This document shows, piece after piece, positions 1 to 15,173 of a stretch of 15,173 bases of DNA. The translations under genes and the position numbers were made by a program. Position 1 is the stretch's first letter. Each line of letters begins with the position of its first letter. The notes beneath the pieces are model-generated. The model saw nothing but the letters and a program-made list of their open reading frames with translations, did no database searches and was not told the DNA's origin. Origin of the DNA: Variovorax sp. (GTDB lineage Bacteria; Pseudomonadota; Gammaproteobacteria; Burkholderiales; Burkholderiaceae_C); contig JAQGMX010000468.1 of assembly GCA_028292145.1 (NCBI GenBank), positions 1-15,173 on the forward strand, written 5' to 3'.

Positions 1-852
1 AAGCTGGAGAAGCGGTTGTGCCGGCAGGTCGGGCAGGCGATCGTCGACTACAACATGATCGAGGACGGCGACAAGGTGATGGTCTGCGTCTCGGGCGGAA
101 AGGACAGCTACGCGCTGCTCGACATCCTGCTCAAGCTGCGTGCGCGGGCGCCGATCCATTTCGACATCGTCGCGGTCAACCTCGACCAGAAGCAGCCGGG
201 CTTCCCTGAAGACGTGCTGCCCGCCTACCTCCAGGCGCTGAACGTGCCCTTCCATATAGAAGAGCAGGACACCTACAGCATCGTCAAGCGCGTGATTCCC
301 GAAGGCAACACGACCTGCGGCCTGTGCAGCCGGCTGCGGCGAGGCATCCTGTACCGCGTGGCGGACGAGCTCGGCGCCACCAAGGTCGCGCTCGGCCATC
401 ACCGCGACGACATGCTGCAGACCTTCTTCCTGAACATGTTCTTCGCCGCGCGGCTCAAGTCGATGCCGCCGAAGCTGGTGAGCGACGACGGCCGGCACAT
501 CGTGATCCGCCCGCTCGCCTACGTGGCCGAGAAGGACACCGTGCGCTGGGCGCAGCACCGCAATTTCCCGATCATTCCGTGCACGCTCTGCGGCAGCCAG
601 GAAAACCTGCAACGCAAGCAGGTCGGCGAGATGCTGCGCGAGTGGGAGAAGAAGCATCCCGGCCGCATCGAGAACATGTTCGGCGCGCTGCAGCACATCG
701 TTCCGTCGCACCTGCTGGACGGAAAAGCGTTCGATTTCAAGGGCCTGAAGACCACCGGCGTGCCCGACCCGGAGGGCGACAAGGCCTTCGATGCGCCAGA
801 ACTACCGGTTGGCTCAACGCTGCCATCATCGCTGCGCATCGTGCAGTTGTAG
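1..852 (+). CDS. ttcA: tRNA 2-thiocytidine(32) synthetase TtcA, 5' end cut by window edge
   Basis: TtcA is a cytoplasmic enzyme that uses ATP and an iron-sulfur cluster to thiolate cytidine 32 of certain tRNAs. The reading frame is open from base 1, starting KLEKRLCRQVGQAIVDYNMI, which is already inside the family's conserved region. The real start therefore lies upstream; a TTG at 16 is only an internal leucine codon. The visible part has 283 residues against about 311 in E. coli, so roughly 20-30 residues are missing. The PP-loop ATP-binding motif SGGKDS is at visible residues 31-36. The two cluster-binding CxxC pairs are at 105-108 (CGLC) and 194-197 (CTLC), and GHHRDDMLQTFF lies between them. 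The gene ends in TAG at 850-852, whose last two bases belong to the Shine-Dalgarno of the next gene. Identification is firm; only the start is unseen. Confidence 0.96.
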   Translation, partial: KLEKRLCRQVGQAIVDYNMIEDGDKVMVCVSGGKDSYALLDILLKLRARAPIHFDIVAVNLDQKQPGFPEDVLPAYLQALNVPFHIEEQDTYSIVKRVIPEGNTTCGLCSRLRRGILYRVADELGATKVALGHHRDDMLQTFFLNMFFAARLKSMPPKLVSDDGRHIVIRPLAYVAEKDTVRWAQHRNFPIIPCTLCGSQENLQRKQVGEMLREWEKKHPGRIENMFGALQHIVPSHLLDGKAFDFKGLKTTGVPDPEGDKAFDAPELPVGSTLPSSLRIVQL

Positions 853-855
853 GAG
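851..855 (+). promoter_or_regulatory. Shine-Dalgarno AGGAG overlapping the ttcA stop
   Basis: AGGAG begins inside the ttcA stop codon TAG (850-852) and ends 11 nt before the ATG at 867. The spacing is slightly long, but this is the only good Shine-Dalgarno nearby. It fixes the lipoprotein start and implies that ribosomes finishing ttcA can reload here. Confidence 0.6.
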
Positions 856-866
856 ACACCACACCC

Positions 867-1538
867 ATGTTCGGACGCGTCATTTCACTCTTTGCCGTCG
901 CGGCAACCGTGGCGTTGACCGGTTGCGCCACCCGATGGGTGGTCGACAGCGACGTGCGGAGTTTCTCCAGCCTGCCGGCGGACGCTGCGGCGACACCCGG
1001 CGCGACCTACCGTTTCGAGCGCCTCCCTTCGCAGCAGCAGGGTACGGGCGCCGTGCAGCAGGCCGAAGCGCTGGAAGCATTGGCTGCGCCGGCGCTGGAA
1101 GGCATCGGACTGCAACGCAGCGACACCGCACCGCGCTACAGCGCACAGATCGGCGCGCGCGTCGGGCTGACGATCTCGCCCTGGGACGATCCGTGGCTCG
1201 GCCCATGGGGTTACGGCGGCGGCTGGGGCCCGCGTTCGTATGTCGGGCTGGGCGTCGGCGTCGGCCGCTTCCACGGGCGTGGATGGGGCGGCGGCGGGTT
1301 CGGTGGCTGGGGTGGCGGCTGGTACGGTGCGTCGACACCGTGGTACTCACGCGAAGTCAGCATCGTGCTGCGTGAACTTTCTTCTAACAAAGTGGTCTAC
1401 GAAACCCGCGCCCGCAACGATGGGCCGTATTCGACCGATGCACCGGTACTGGCCGTGATGTTCCGTGCCGCGCTGCAGGGTTTCCCGACGCCGCCGCAGG
1501 GCGAACGTCGGGTCGACATCGAAATTCCTCCGAAATGA
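867..1538 (+). CDS. DUF4136-type lipoprotein, Gly/Trp-rich
   Basis: This is a predicted 223-residue lipoprotein of unknown biochemical role. The start is the ATG at 867, preceded by AGGAG at 851-855 that overlaps the ttcA stop, so translation is probably coupled to ttcA. Residues 1-20 (MFGRVISLFAVAATVALTGC) form a short basic N-terminus, a hydrophobic segment and a lipobox with Cys20 as the acylation site. The residue after Cys20 is Ala, which fits outer-membrane sorting. The mature part carries the DUF4136 pattern: an early SDVRSFSSLP-like stretch and a late VVYETRARN...VLAVMFRAALQGFP segment. Residues 105-160 are extremely rich in Gly and Trp/Tyr and probably form an extended or flexible loop. 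The family assignment rests on recalled pattern; no function should be read into it. Confidence 0.86.
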   Translation: MFGRVISLFAVAATVALTGCATRWVVDSDVRSFSSLPADAAATPGATYRFERLPSQQQGTGAVQQAEALEALAAPALEGIGLQRSDTAPRYSAQIGARVGLTISPWDDPWLGPWGYGGGWGPRSYVGLGVGVGRFHGRGWGGGGFGGWGGGWYGASTPWYSREVSIVLRELSSNKVVYETRARNDGPYSTDAPVLAVMFRAALQGFPTPPQGERRVDIEIPPK

Positions 1539-1563
1539 ACCGTATGGGAAACCCCCACACCCG

Positions 1564-2205
1564 ATGGAACTCACGCGACTGATCGTCCTGCGTCACGGCG
1601 AAACCGCCTGGAACGTTGACACCCGCATCCAGGGCCAGCTCGACATCGGCTTGAATGCAACCGGGCTCTGGCAGGCCGACCAACTTGGACAGGCACTCGG
1701 CGGCGAAGAATTCGACGCGGTTTATGCGAGCGATCTGTCGCGTGCATGGATGACGGCAGAAGGTGTTGCGCGCCACCAACGAACGCAACCTATCCCCGAG
1801 CCTCGCCTGCGTGAACGTGCCTTCGGATGCTTCGAAGGGCTGACGTTTGCTGAAATAGAAAACGGGATGCCCGCCGAGGCCAGACTCTGGCGCACCCGCG
1901 ATCCGGAATTTGCACCGGCTGGCGGTGGCGAATCGTTGCTGGCGTTCCGGTCGCGCGTCATCGGTGTCGCATCCGAACTGGCGGCCCGCCATGCGGGTGG
2001 CCAGATCGCGCTGGTGGCGCACGGCGGCGTCATGGATGTGCTTTACCGCGCAGCCACCGGCCAGGAGCTTCAGGCGCCGCGCACATGGCATCTGGGCAAC
2101 GCGGCCATCAACAGGCTGCTCTGGACGCCACAAGGTTTCACGTTGGTCGGCTGGGGCGATACAGCGCATTTGACGCAGTTGGCATCGTCGCAACCCGATC
2201 GATAG
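1564..2205 (+). CDS. Histidine phosphatase family protein (phosphoglycerate mutase-like)
   Basis: This is a 213-residue soluble member of the histidine phosphatase superfamily, which hydrolyses or transfers phosphate through a phospho-histidine. The signature LRHGET puts catalytic His11 next to Arg10. Further expected residues are Arg60 in ASDLSRAWMTA, acidic Glu84 in RLRERAFGCFEG, and the second catalytic His153 in LVAHGGVMDVLY. The length fits single-domain phosphatases such as CobC/GpmB-like proteins. The substrate cannot be told from sequence, and nothing nearby suggests cobalamin synthesis. The ATG at 1564 is chosen because the conserved fold starts directly after it (MELTRLIVLRHG). It lies 25 nt after the lipoprotein stop, with only a weak upstream purine stretch as ribosome site. 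It is probably the last gene of the ttcA block. Confidence 0.9.
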   Translation: MELTRLIVLRHGETAWNVDTRIQGQLDIGLNATGLWQADQLGQALGGEEFDAVYASDLSRAWMTAEGVARHQRTQPIPEPRLRERAFGCFEGLTFAEIENGMPAEARLWRTRDPEFAPAGGGESLLAFRSRVIGVASELAARHAGGQIALVAHGGVMDVLYRAATGQELQAPRTWHLGNAAINRLLWTPQGFTLVGWGDTAHLTQLASSQPDR

Positions 2206-2292
2206 GTGCTTTCCCAGGGCATGTACGTCCGCTCTGTCAACTTTCTCTCAATGCTGGCTATTCACTTGTGCTGCACTGAGTGTTAAGTATTC

Positions 2293-2307
2293 ATTTCCTA
2301 CGGAAAT
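2293..2307. repeat. 15-bp dyad ATTTCC-TAC-GGAAAT
   Basis: Perfect 6-bp arms are separated by 3 bases, the size of an operator half-site pair for a dimeric regulator. It has the same 6-3-6 geometry as the dyad at 2449-2463 but a different sequence, so the two are not the same site. Confidence 0.4.
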
Positions 2308-2331
2308 AAGCGCACAATCTGAACTCAAAAC

Positions 2332-2365
2332 GCGATTGATGAAGTATTGTCAAGACTTCAATCGC
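2332..2365 (+). repeat. Long inverted repeat, stem-loop 1 of the leader
   Basis: The left arm at 2332-2345 (GCGATTGATGAAGT) pairs with the right arm at 2355-2365 (ACTTCAATCGC) over 11 bp, with a 3-nt bulge on the left side and a 9-nt loop. No T-run follows, so it is not a classical terminator. It may be an operator or an RNA leader structure. Its lower right arm (2362-2365) is also used by the overlapping repeat at 2362-2377. Confidence 0.5.
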
Positions 2366-2377
2366 AACGAATTGCGA
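2362..2377 (+). repeat. Inverted repeat TCGCAA-CGAA-TTGCGA, competing stem-loop 2
   Basis: Perfect 6-bp arms flank a 4-nt spacer. Bases 2362-2365 are shared with the right arm of the stem-loop at 2332-2365, so the two hairpins cannot form fully at the same time. On DNA this could equally be a protein-binding dyad. Confidence 0.45.
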
Positions 2378-2383
2378 CCGAAG

Positions 2384-2395
2384 TGACAGACGTCA
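2384..2395. repeat. Short dyad TGAC-AGAC-GTCA
   Basis: A 4-4-4 inverted repeat of 12 bp, immediately downstream of the first GACCGAAG copy. It is short enough to be chance and is listed because it sits in a cluster of dyads. Confidence 0.2.
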
Positions 2396-2448
2396 AAAGC
2401 CAAGTAACGTTCTACGCCGTTTGGCCGATGGGCAATCTGCAGAGAAGA

Positions 2449-2463
2449 GACCGAAGATCGGTC
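2449..2463. repeat. 15-bp dyad GACCGA-AGA-TCGGTC
   Basis: A perfect 6-3-6 inverted repeat about 110 nt before the megasynthase start. The left arm lies in the second copy of GACCGAAG, the first being at 2376-2383. The right arm TCGGTC could therefore pair with either copy, giving a local or a long-range RNA stem. Operator or leader element are both possible. Confidence 0.4.
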
Positions 2464-2564
2464 CCGCAATGTGAACGCTTTTTAAGTATATCTACCTAAG
2501 AAACTCTGCAATGACGCGGTACGTAGTTACGAAAGCATTCGTTGCGTCGGTGAAGCTCAATGCC

Positions 2565-2569
2565 GGAGG
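2565..2569 (+). promoter_or_regulatory. Strong Shine-Dalgarno GGAGG, decides the start at 2575
   Basis: GGAGG lies 5 nt before the ATG at 2575. It lies inside the codons that would follow an alternative in-frame ATG at 2560, which has no comparable site. The start at 2575 is therefore preferred, shortening the protein by five residues. Confidence 0.8.
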
Positions 2570-2574
2570 CCCAC

Positions 2575-10067
<7,493 letters not shown>

Positions 10068-10071
<4 letters not shown>

Positions 10072-13000
10072 AGACGGAAGACGACGCATCCATGGAAATC
10101 GAAGCCACACGCACCGACAGCGAAGCGGATTTCGATCCCTTCGCCGCCGGCGCCATCGCCCAGACCACTGCCGCCACCGAGGCGCAGCGCGAAGTCTGGC
10201 TGGCGGACCAGCTCGGCCCGCAGGCTTCGCTGGCCTACAACGAATCGTTGACGCTGCGCCTGCAAGGCATGCTCGACGCGACGGCACTGGCCGGCGCGTT
10301 CGATGCGCTGGTCGCCCGGCATCCTTCCCTGCGCACCACTTTCTCGACCGACGGCAGCCAGCTGCTGATCGCCGAGCCGGCACCGCTGCAGCTGGCCGAA
10401 TACGACCTGCGTTCGCAAGACGCGGCCTCGCGGCAGCGCATCGTCGAAGCCGACGCCTTCGCCGCCGTGCGCGAACGCTTCGAGCTCGACCGCGGCCCGC
10501 TGTTCCGCGCCGCGCTCTACCGCCTGTCGACCGTCGAGAACCTGCTGCTGATGACTGCGCACCACGCGGTCTGCGACGGCTGGTCGTGGGGCGTGATCGC
10601 CGAAGACCTGGGCCGGCTCTATGCCGAGCGCATCGGCGCCGGTCCGTCGCTCGATCCGGCGCCCGTCTATGCGGACTACGTCGCCTGGGAAGCCGCCGAG
10701 GCGGACGGCCCGGAGATGAAGGCGCATGTCGACTACTGGGTTTCCAAATTCAGCGGCAGCAGCCTGCCGGTACTCGAACTGCCGCTCGACCGTCCGCGCC
10801 CCGCCGTACGGACGTTCGCTTCGCAACGCATCGACCACGTGCTCGAGCGTCCGCTGATCGACGCGCTGCGCAAGACCGGCGCGGGCGTCGGCGCCAGCCT
10901 GTATGCAGTGCTTTTCAGCGGCTTCGCTTCGCTGCTGCATCGCCTGACGGCGCAGGACGACCTGGTGATCGGCATCGCCGCCGCCGGACAGATGGCGGCC
11001 AACATGCCGCGCCTGGTCGGCCATTGCGTCAACCTGCTGCCGTTGCGCGTCGCCGTCGACGGCACGCTGCCTTTCGATGCGCTGATGCGCCAGTCGGGCA
11101 GCCAGCTGCTGGACGCCTTCGAGCACCAGAACCTCACCTACGGCACGCTGCTGCGCAAGCTGCCGATGACGCGCGACCCGAGCCGCCTGCCGCTGGTCAG
11201 CGTGCTGTTCAACGTCGACCGCGATGCCGCGCCCAACGCCGGCAGCTTCCCCGACATCGAAGCCGAACAAGGCAGCGTGCCGCGCGCCTCCGAGAACTTC
11301 GAGCTGTTCGTGAACATCGTTCCGGTCGCTGCCGGCATGAAGATCGAGCTGCAGTACAACACCGACCTGTTCGACGCCGCGACCATCACGCGGTGGCTGC
11401 AGGTCTACGAAAGCCTGCTGCGCAGCGCGACGCAGGACCCGGCGCGCAGCGTGGGTCAGCTCGAGCTGCTTTCGGCGGCCGAGGCGCACGCCTTGCTGGC
11501 CCTGCAGCCGGCGCCCACGCCGGTGCCGAGCCAGCCGCTGATGCACGCCGCATTCGCGAACATGGCGGCCGTCGGCCCCGAACGCAACGCGTTGCGCTAC
11601 GGCAAGACCGTGCTCAGCTACGGCGAACTCGACGCGCAGTCCAACCGCCTCGCCCGCGAACTGCGCGCACGTGGCGTGCAGCGCGGCGCGCTGGTCGGGC
11701 TTTGCCTGCCGCGCGACGCGAACATGGTCATGGCGCTGCTGGCAGTGCTCAAGGCCGGCGCCACCTACGTGCCGCTCGACCCCGAATTCCCGCAGGTCCG
11801 CCTCGACTACTACGCCGAAGACGCCGGACTGGCGTTGCTGCTGACCGTTTCTTCGGTGACCACGGCACCGACGCACTGGTGCGCCGATGCGCTCGAACGC
11901 ACGATGGCGATCGACACTGACCTCGCCTGGAAGCAGCAGCCGGCCGACGCGCTCGCCGCCACCGACGGCGACGCGCGCTCGCACGATGCCGCCTACGTGA
12001 TCTACACGTCGGGCTCCACCGGCCAGCCCAAGGGCGTGGCGGTGCCGCACGGCGCGGTTGCGAACTTCCTGCAGAGCATGCAGCGCGAACCCGGCATCGC
12101 CGCAAGCGACGTGCTGGTGGCCGTCACCACGCTGTCGTTCGACATCGCCGTGCTGGAGCTGATGCTGCCGCTTGCCGTCGGTGCCGAAGTCGTCATCGCC
12201 TCACGCGACATGGCGCTCAACGGCAACGACCTGGGTGCGCTGCTGCACGACAGCGGCGCCACCATGATGCAGGCAACGCCGGGCATGTGGCGGCTGCTGC
12301 TGGATGCCGGCTGGCATCGCCGCGGTCCGTTCAAGGCGCTGGTCGGCGGCGAAAGCCTGCCGAGCGACCTGGCGCAGCAATTGCTGCGCGCGGCCGGCGA
12401 AGTCTGGAACATGTACGGCCCGACCGAAACCACGATCTGGTCGACGGTCTGGCGCGTCGATTTGGCGCAGATCGGCCGCAGCGGCATCTCGATCGGCAAA
12501 CCCATCGACAACACCACCGTCTGGGTGCTGGACGACCATCTGCGTCCGTTGCCGATGGGCGTGCCGGGCGAGCTGTGCATCGGCGGCGACGGCCTGGCCA
12601 TCGGCTACCTGAACCGGGCCGAGCTGACGGCCGACCGCTTCGTGATCATCGACATCGACGGCGCGCCGACCCGCATCTACCGCACCGGCGACCGGGGCCG
12701 CTGGCGCAACGACGGCCAGCTGGCCCACATGGGCCGTAACGACTTCCAGGTGAAGGTGCGCGGCTATCGCATCGAGCTCGGCGAGATCGAGACGCGCTGC
12801 AACGAGGCGCCGGGCGTGGCACGCAGCGTCGTCGTCACGCGCGAAGACCAGCCGGGCGACGTCCGTCTGGTGGCCTATCTGGTGGCTGCCGCCAACACGA
12901 CGCTCGACCGCGACGCTCTGGCGCAGGTGATGCAGTCCCTCAGGGGCCGCCTGCCGCAGTACATGCTGCCGCAGCATCTGGTGCCGCTCGCCGCGATTCC

Positions 13001-15173
13001 GCTGCTGCCCAACGGCAAGGTCGACCGCAAGGCACTGCCGCCGCCGAGCAGCGTTCTGAGCGACGACGGCGCCGAACGCATCGCGCCGCGCAACGAACGC
13101 GAGCGCATCGTGCTGGAAACGATGGAAAAGGTGCTGCACCTGCCTGGCCTGGGCATCCACGACGACTTCTTCGCGCTCGGCGGTCATTCGCTGCTGGCTG
13201 CGCGACTGGCTGCGCTGCTCGGCACCGCTTTCGACATCGTCGTGCCGATGCGCGTGCTGTTCGAATCGCCGACCGCCGAGCGGCTGGCGCAGGCCGTCGA
13301 CGGCCTCGCCAAGAGCGACGCACCGCGCCGCAAGCCGGTCGTGCATGTGCCGCGCCGCCGCAACGCGCCGTTGACGCCGATGCAGGCGCGCATCCGCTTT
13401 GTCGAGGAACTGCATCCGGGCCGCCCGGTCTACAACCAGCCGTCGACGCACCGCTTCGGCGGTCCGCTCGACACGGCGATGTTCGAGGCGGCTTTCCGCA
13501 CCATCGTTTCGCGCCAGTCGGCGTTGCGCACGTCGATGGGCACCGACCCCGACACCGGCGCGCTGTGCCAGGTCGTCGCACCGACGCTGGAATTCGATTT
13601 CCCGGTGATCGACCTGTCGACGCTGCCGGAAGCCGAACGCGAGGAAAAGCTGACCGCGCTGCTGCGCGAAGCCATCGACCTGCCGCTGGACATCCACAAC
13701 GGACCGTTGTTCCGCGTCGCGCTCTACCGGATGGCGGCCGACGACCATGCGTTCGTCTTCGTGCCGCACCATCTGATCTGGGACGGCTGGTCTTTCGACC
13801 TCTATCAGGCCGAGCTGTCGACGCTCTACGGCGCGCTGGTGCGCGGCGAGGTACCGTCGCTGCCCGTGCTGCCGGTGACGATGGCCGACTACGCGCAGTG
13901 GTATGCCGAATGGCTCGAATCGCCCGAGGCCCAGGCACAGCTGCGCTTCTGGAAAACGCGCTTCGCCGCCGCACCGATGCCGCGCGCCGCACGCACCGAC
14001 CGTCCGCGCAAGGCCGGCATGAGCGGCCAGGGCGGGACGAACTGGATCCGCATCGACAAGGCGTTGACCGAGCGGCTGCGCGAAGTCGCTCGCCAGCACG
14101 GCGTGACGCTCAACATGCTGGCGCTCGGCGTCTACGTGCTGATGATGGGCAGCGTGATCGACACCGACGCGCTAGTCGTCGCGACGCCGGTGCGCGGCCG
14201 CGAACAGCCCGAAGTCGAAACGGTCATGGGCTTCTTCAACAACGTGCTGCCGATGGCCTTCCGCATCGACCGCGCGGCCGGGCTCGGCGGCTTCATGCGC
14301 TATGTGAAGCAGGAGCTGCTGGCGGTGATGAACAACCAGCAGATCCCGTTCGAGCGACTGGTGGCCGAACCCGAGTTCGCCGAGCGCGCGCAGGGCGTCG
14401 GTCTGTACCAGGCGCTGTTCTCGTTCCAGGATGCGCGTGAGCGCCCGCTCGATTTCGGCGGCCTGACGCACAAGCAGATCCATATCCTGCAGAGCGGCGC
14501 GACCGACGACCTGGGCATGTGGCTGATGGAAAAGCCGCACGGCCTCGAAGGCGCGGTGACGTACAACGCCGACATCTACCTGCCCGAGACCGGAGAGGCC
14601 TTCAAGGACCGCTTCGTCGAGCTGATGCACAAGGTCGCAGCGCAGCCCGATGCGCTGATCGAGACGCTGCTGTCGACCGAAGGCTCGTCCAGTGCCGCGC
14701 GTCTGGCGCAGCTCGCGGCGACGGCGGCAGAGCCGGCGACTTCGGCGGATTCAGCGGATTTGGCCGGCGGCGACGCGGCACGTGCCGCAGCACCGGCATC
14801 ATCTGCAAGGACCGCTTCGCCGATGGCGCTGCTGCCGCCGGAGCAGGCGCGTCTGGCGCAGGTCTGGGCTTCGGCACTCGACATCGACGTCAACGAAATC
14901 CGTGCCAGCGACAACTTCTTCGATCTCGGCGGCGACTCGCTGCAGGCGATGCGGGTGGTCGAGATGTCGGAGCAGACGCTCGGTTTCCGCATCGAGCCCC
15001 GGCGCTACGTGTTCGAGAGCCTGGCCCAGCTCGCGTCGGCACAGCCCGGCCCGGCCGTTGCCGAAGGCAGCACCGGACGCACCACGAATCGCGGCAATCT
15101 CGAACCGGACCGTCCGGCCAAGAGCGGCGGCCTGCTCGGCCGCATGTTCTCCGGCTGGGGCCGAAAGGGCTGA
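10068..15173 (+). CDS. NRPS megasynthase, C-A-PCP-C-PCP
   Basis: This is a 1701-residue non-ribosomal peptide synthetase translated in step with the preceding gene. Domains: condensation C1 (33-474), adenylation A2 (490-995), PCP2 (1006-1080), condensation C2 (1102-1538), Ala-rich linker (1539-1591), PCP3 (1592-1658), basic tail (1659-1701). Inferred role: C1 takes the aminated chain from the upstream ACP and joins it to the residue on PCP2, probably glycine; C2 then passes it to whatever is on PCP3. No A domain belongs to C2/PCP3, and no thioesterase, reductase or terminal condensation domain is present, so another enzyme must receive the chain. The ATG at 10068 is preferred for its ATGA overlap; 10092 would lose only eight residues. 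The gene ends at the last base of the window, so its downstream partners are unseen. Confidence 0.95.
10164..11489 (+). other. Condensation domain C1
   Basis: Residues 33-474. Catalytic HHAVCDG is at 165-171 (HHxxxDG intact). It begins TEAQREVWLADQLGPQASLAYNESLTLRLQG and contains VGHCVNLLPLRV and VLFNVDR. It should accept the chain from the ACP of protein 1. By memory, this YNES-type opening is typical of condensation domains that directly follow an aminotransferase in hybrid enzymes. Confidence 0.94.
11535..13052 (+). other. Adenylation domain A2 (glycine-like code)
   Basis: Residues 490-995 with LSYGELDAQSNRLA (516 on), LKAGATYVPLDPE, TSGSTG (647-652), FDIAVLELMLP, NMYGPTETT (781 on), YRTGDRGRW and NGKVDRKAL with Lys984. 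Hand alignment gives the pocket code D-I-L-Q-L-G-M-I-W-K. The closest I remember is the glycine code DILQLGLIW. Glycine is the best guess, not a proof. Confidence 0.92.
13083..13307 (+). other. Peptidyl carrier domain PCP2
   Basis: Residues 1006-1080, with DDFFALGGHSLLAARL and phosphopantetheine-accepting Ser1041. The GGHS form is usual for PCPs followed by another condensation domain, which is the case here. Confidence 0.93.
13371..14681 (+). other. Condensation domain C2
   Basis: Residues 1102-1538. Catalytic HHLIWDG is at 1234-1240 and looks intact. It opens LTPMQARIRFVEELHPGRPVYN, and MGFFNNVLPMAFR and FSFQDAR are also present. It differs clearly in sequence from C1. The A domain expected after it is missing: an Ala-rich linker leads straight to PCP3. 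Confidence 0.93.
14841..15041 (+). other. Peptidyl carrier domain PCP3, not served by its own A domain
   Basis: Residues 1592-1658, with DNFFDLGGDSLQAM and phosphopantetheine-accepting Ser1624. A 33-nt stretch around the serine (14910-14942) differs by only one base from PCP1 (5014-5046). It must be loaded in trans, by A2, or receive a non-amino-acid acceptor. Confidence 0.92.

Larger units (their letters stand above)
2206..2574 (+). promoter_or_regulatory. AT-richer intergenic region upstream of the megasynthase operon
   Basis: About 370 bases without a convincing gene lie between the phosphatase and the first megasynthase. Base composition is clearly more AT-rich than on either side. The region contains several inverted repeats (listed separately), a repeated octamer TTAAGTAT (2283-2290 and 2482-2489) and a repeated GACCGAAG (2376-2383 and 2449-2456). 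No convincing sigma-70 promoter, lux box or Fur box was found by eye, and no hairpin with a T-tract marks a terminator for the upstream gene. Position and structure suggest the promoter and a leader for the biosynthetic operon, but the transcription start is unknown. Confidence 0.5.

Noticed and set aside
324..866. Extending the lipoprotein start upstream into ttcA in the open frame
   Set aside because: It would bury the signal peptide and lipobox inside the protein. ATG 867 has a Shine-Dalgarno and starts a perfect lipoprotein signal.
2266..2294. Candidate sigma-70 promoter (TTGTGC, spacer of 16-17, TATTCA/ATTCAT)
   Set aside because: Both boxes match the consensus poorly; such matches are expected by chance in an AT-richer gap.
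2206..2560. lux box, Fur box or rho-independent terminator in the gap
   Set aside because: No CTGT-N10-ACAG palindrome, no GATAAT-type repeat array, and no GC stem followed by a T-run was found.
2560..2574. ATG 2560 as start of the first megasynthase
   Set aside because: The GGAGG ribosome site falls inside its first codons and fits the ATG at 2575 instead.

Overview
The window is GC-rich and carries five genes, all on the + strand. It suggests a beta-proteobacterium of the Burkholderiales, probably Comamonadaceae-like. This rests on the TtcA sequence and on a ttcA / DUF4136 lipoprotein / histidine phosphatase block that I recall from that group; it is inference, not a database result.

Positions 1-2205 hold three tightly packed ordinary genes: the 3' part of ttcA (tRNA 2-thiocytidine synthesis), a DUF4136-type lipoprotein whose Shine-Dalgarno overlaps the ttcA stop codon, and a histidine phosphatase. 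Positions 2206-2574 are a noticeably AT-richer gap containing several inverted repeats, two of which form mutually exclusive stem-loops. I read it as the control and leader region of the next operon.

Positions 2575-15173 are two megasynthase genes joined by an ATGA stop/start overlap. Protein 1 (2498 aa) is half-condensation / adenylation / PCP / ketosynthase / malonyl-type acyltransferase / ACP / class III PLP aminotransferase. Protein 2 (1701 aa) is condensation / adenylation / PCP / condensation / PCP. There is no ketoreductase, dehydratase, enoylreductase or thioesterase.

Read in order, an amino acid (code nearest to proline) is activated and extended by one malonate. The beta-ketone left on the ACP is then converted to an amine, giving a predicted 3,4-diamino (beta,gamma-diamino) acyl unit. 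This is passed to a second adenylation module with a glycine-like code, then to a condensation-PCP pair with no adenylation domain. Without a release domain, the chain must move on to a protein outside the window. I do not recognise this layout as a known pathway. It resembles pieces of the McyG/McyE and MycA architectures, but with an amino acid starter and with the usual aminotransferase-condensation fusion split between two genes.
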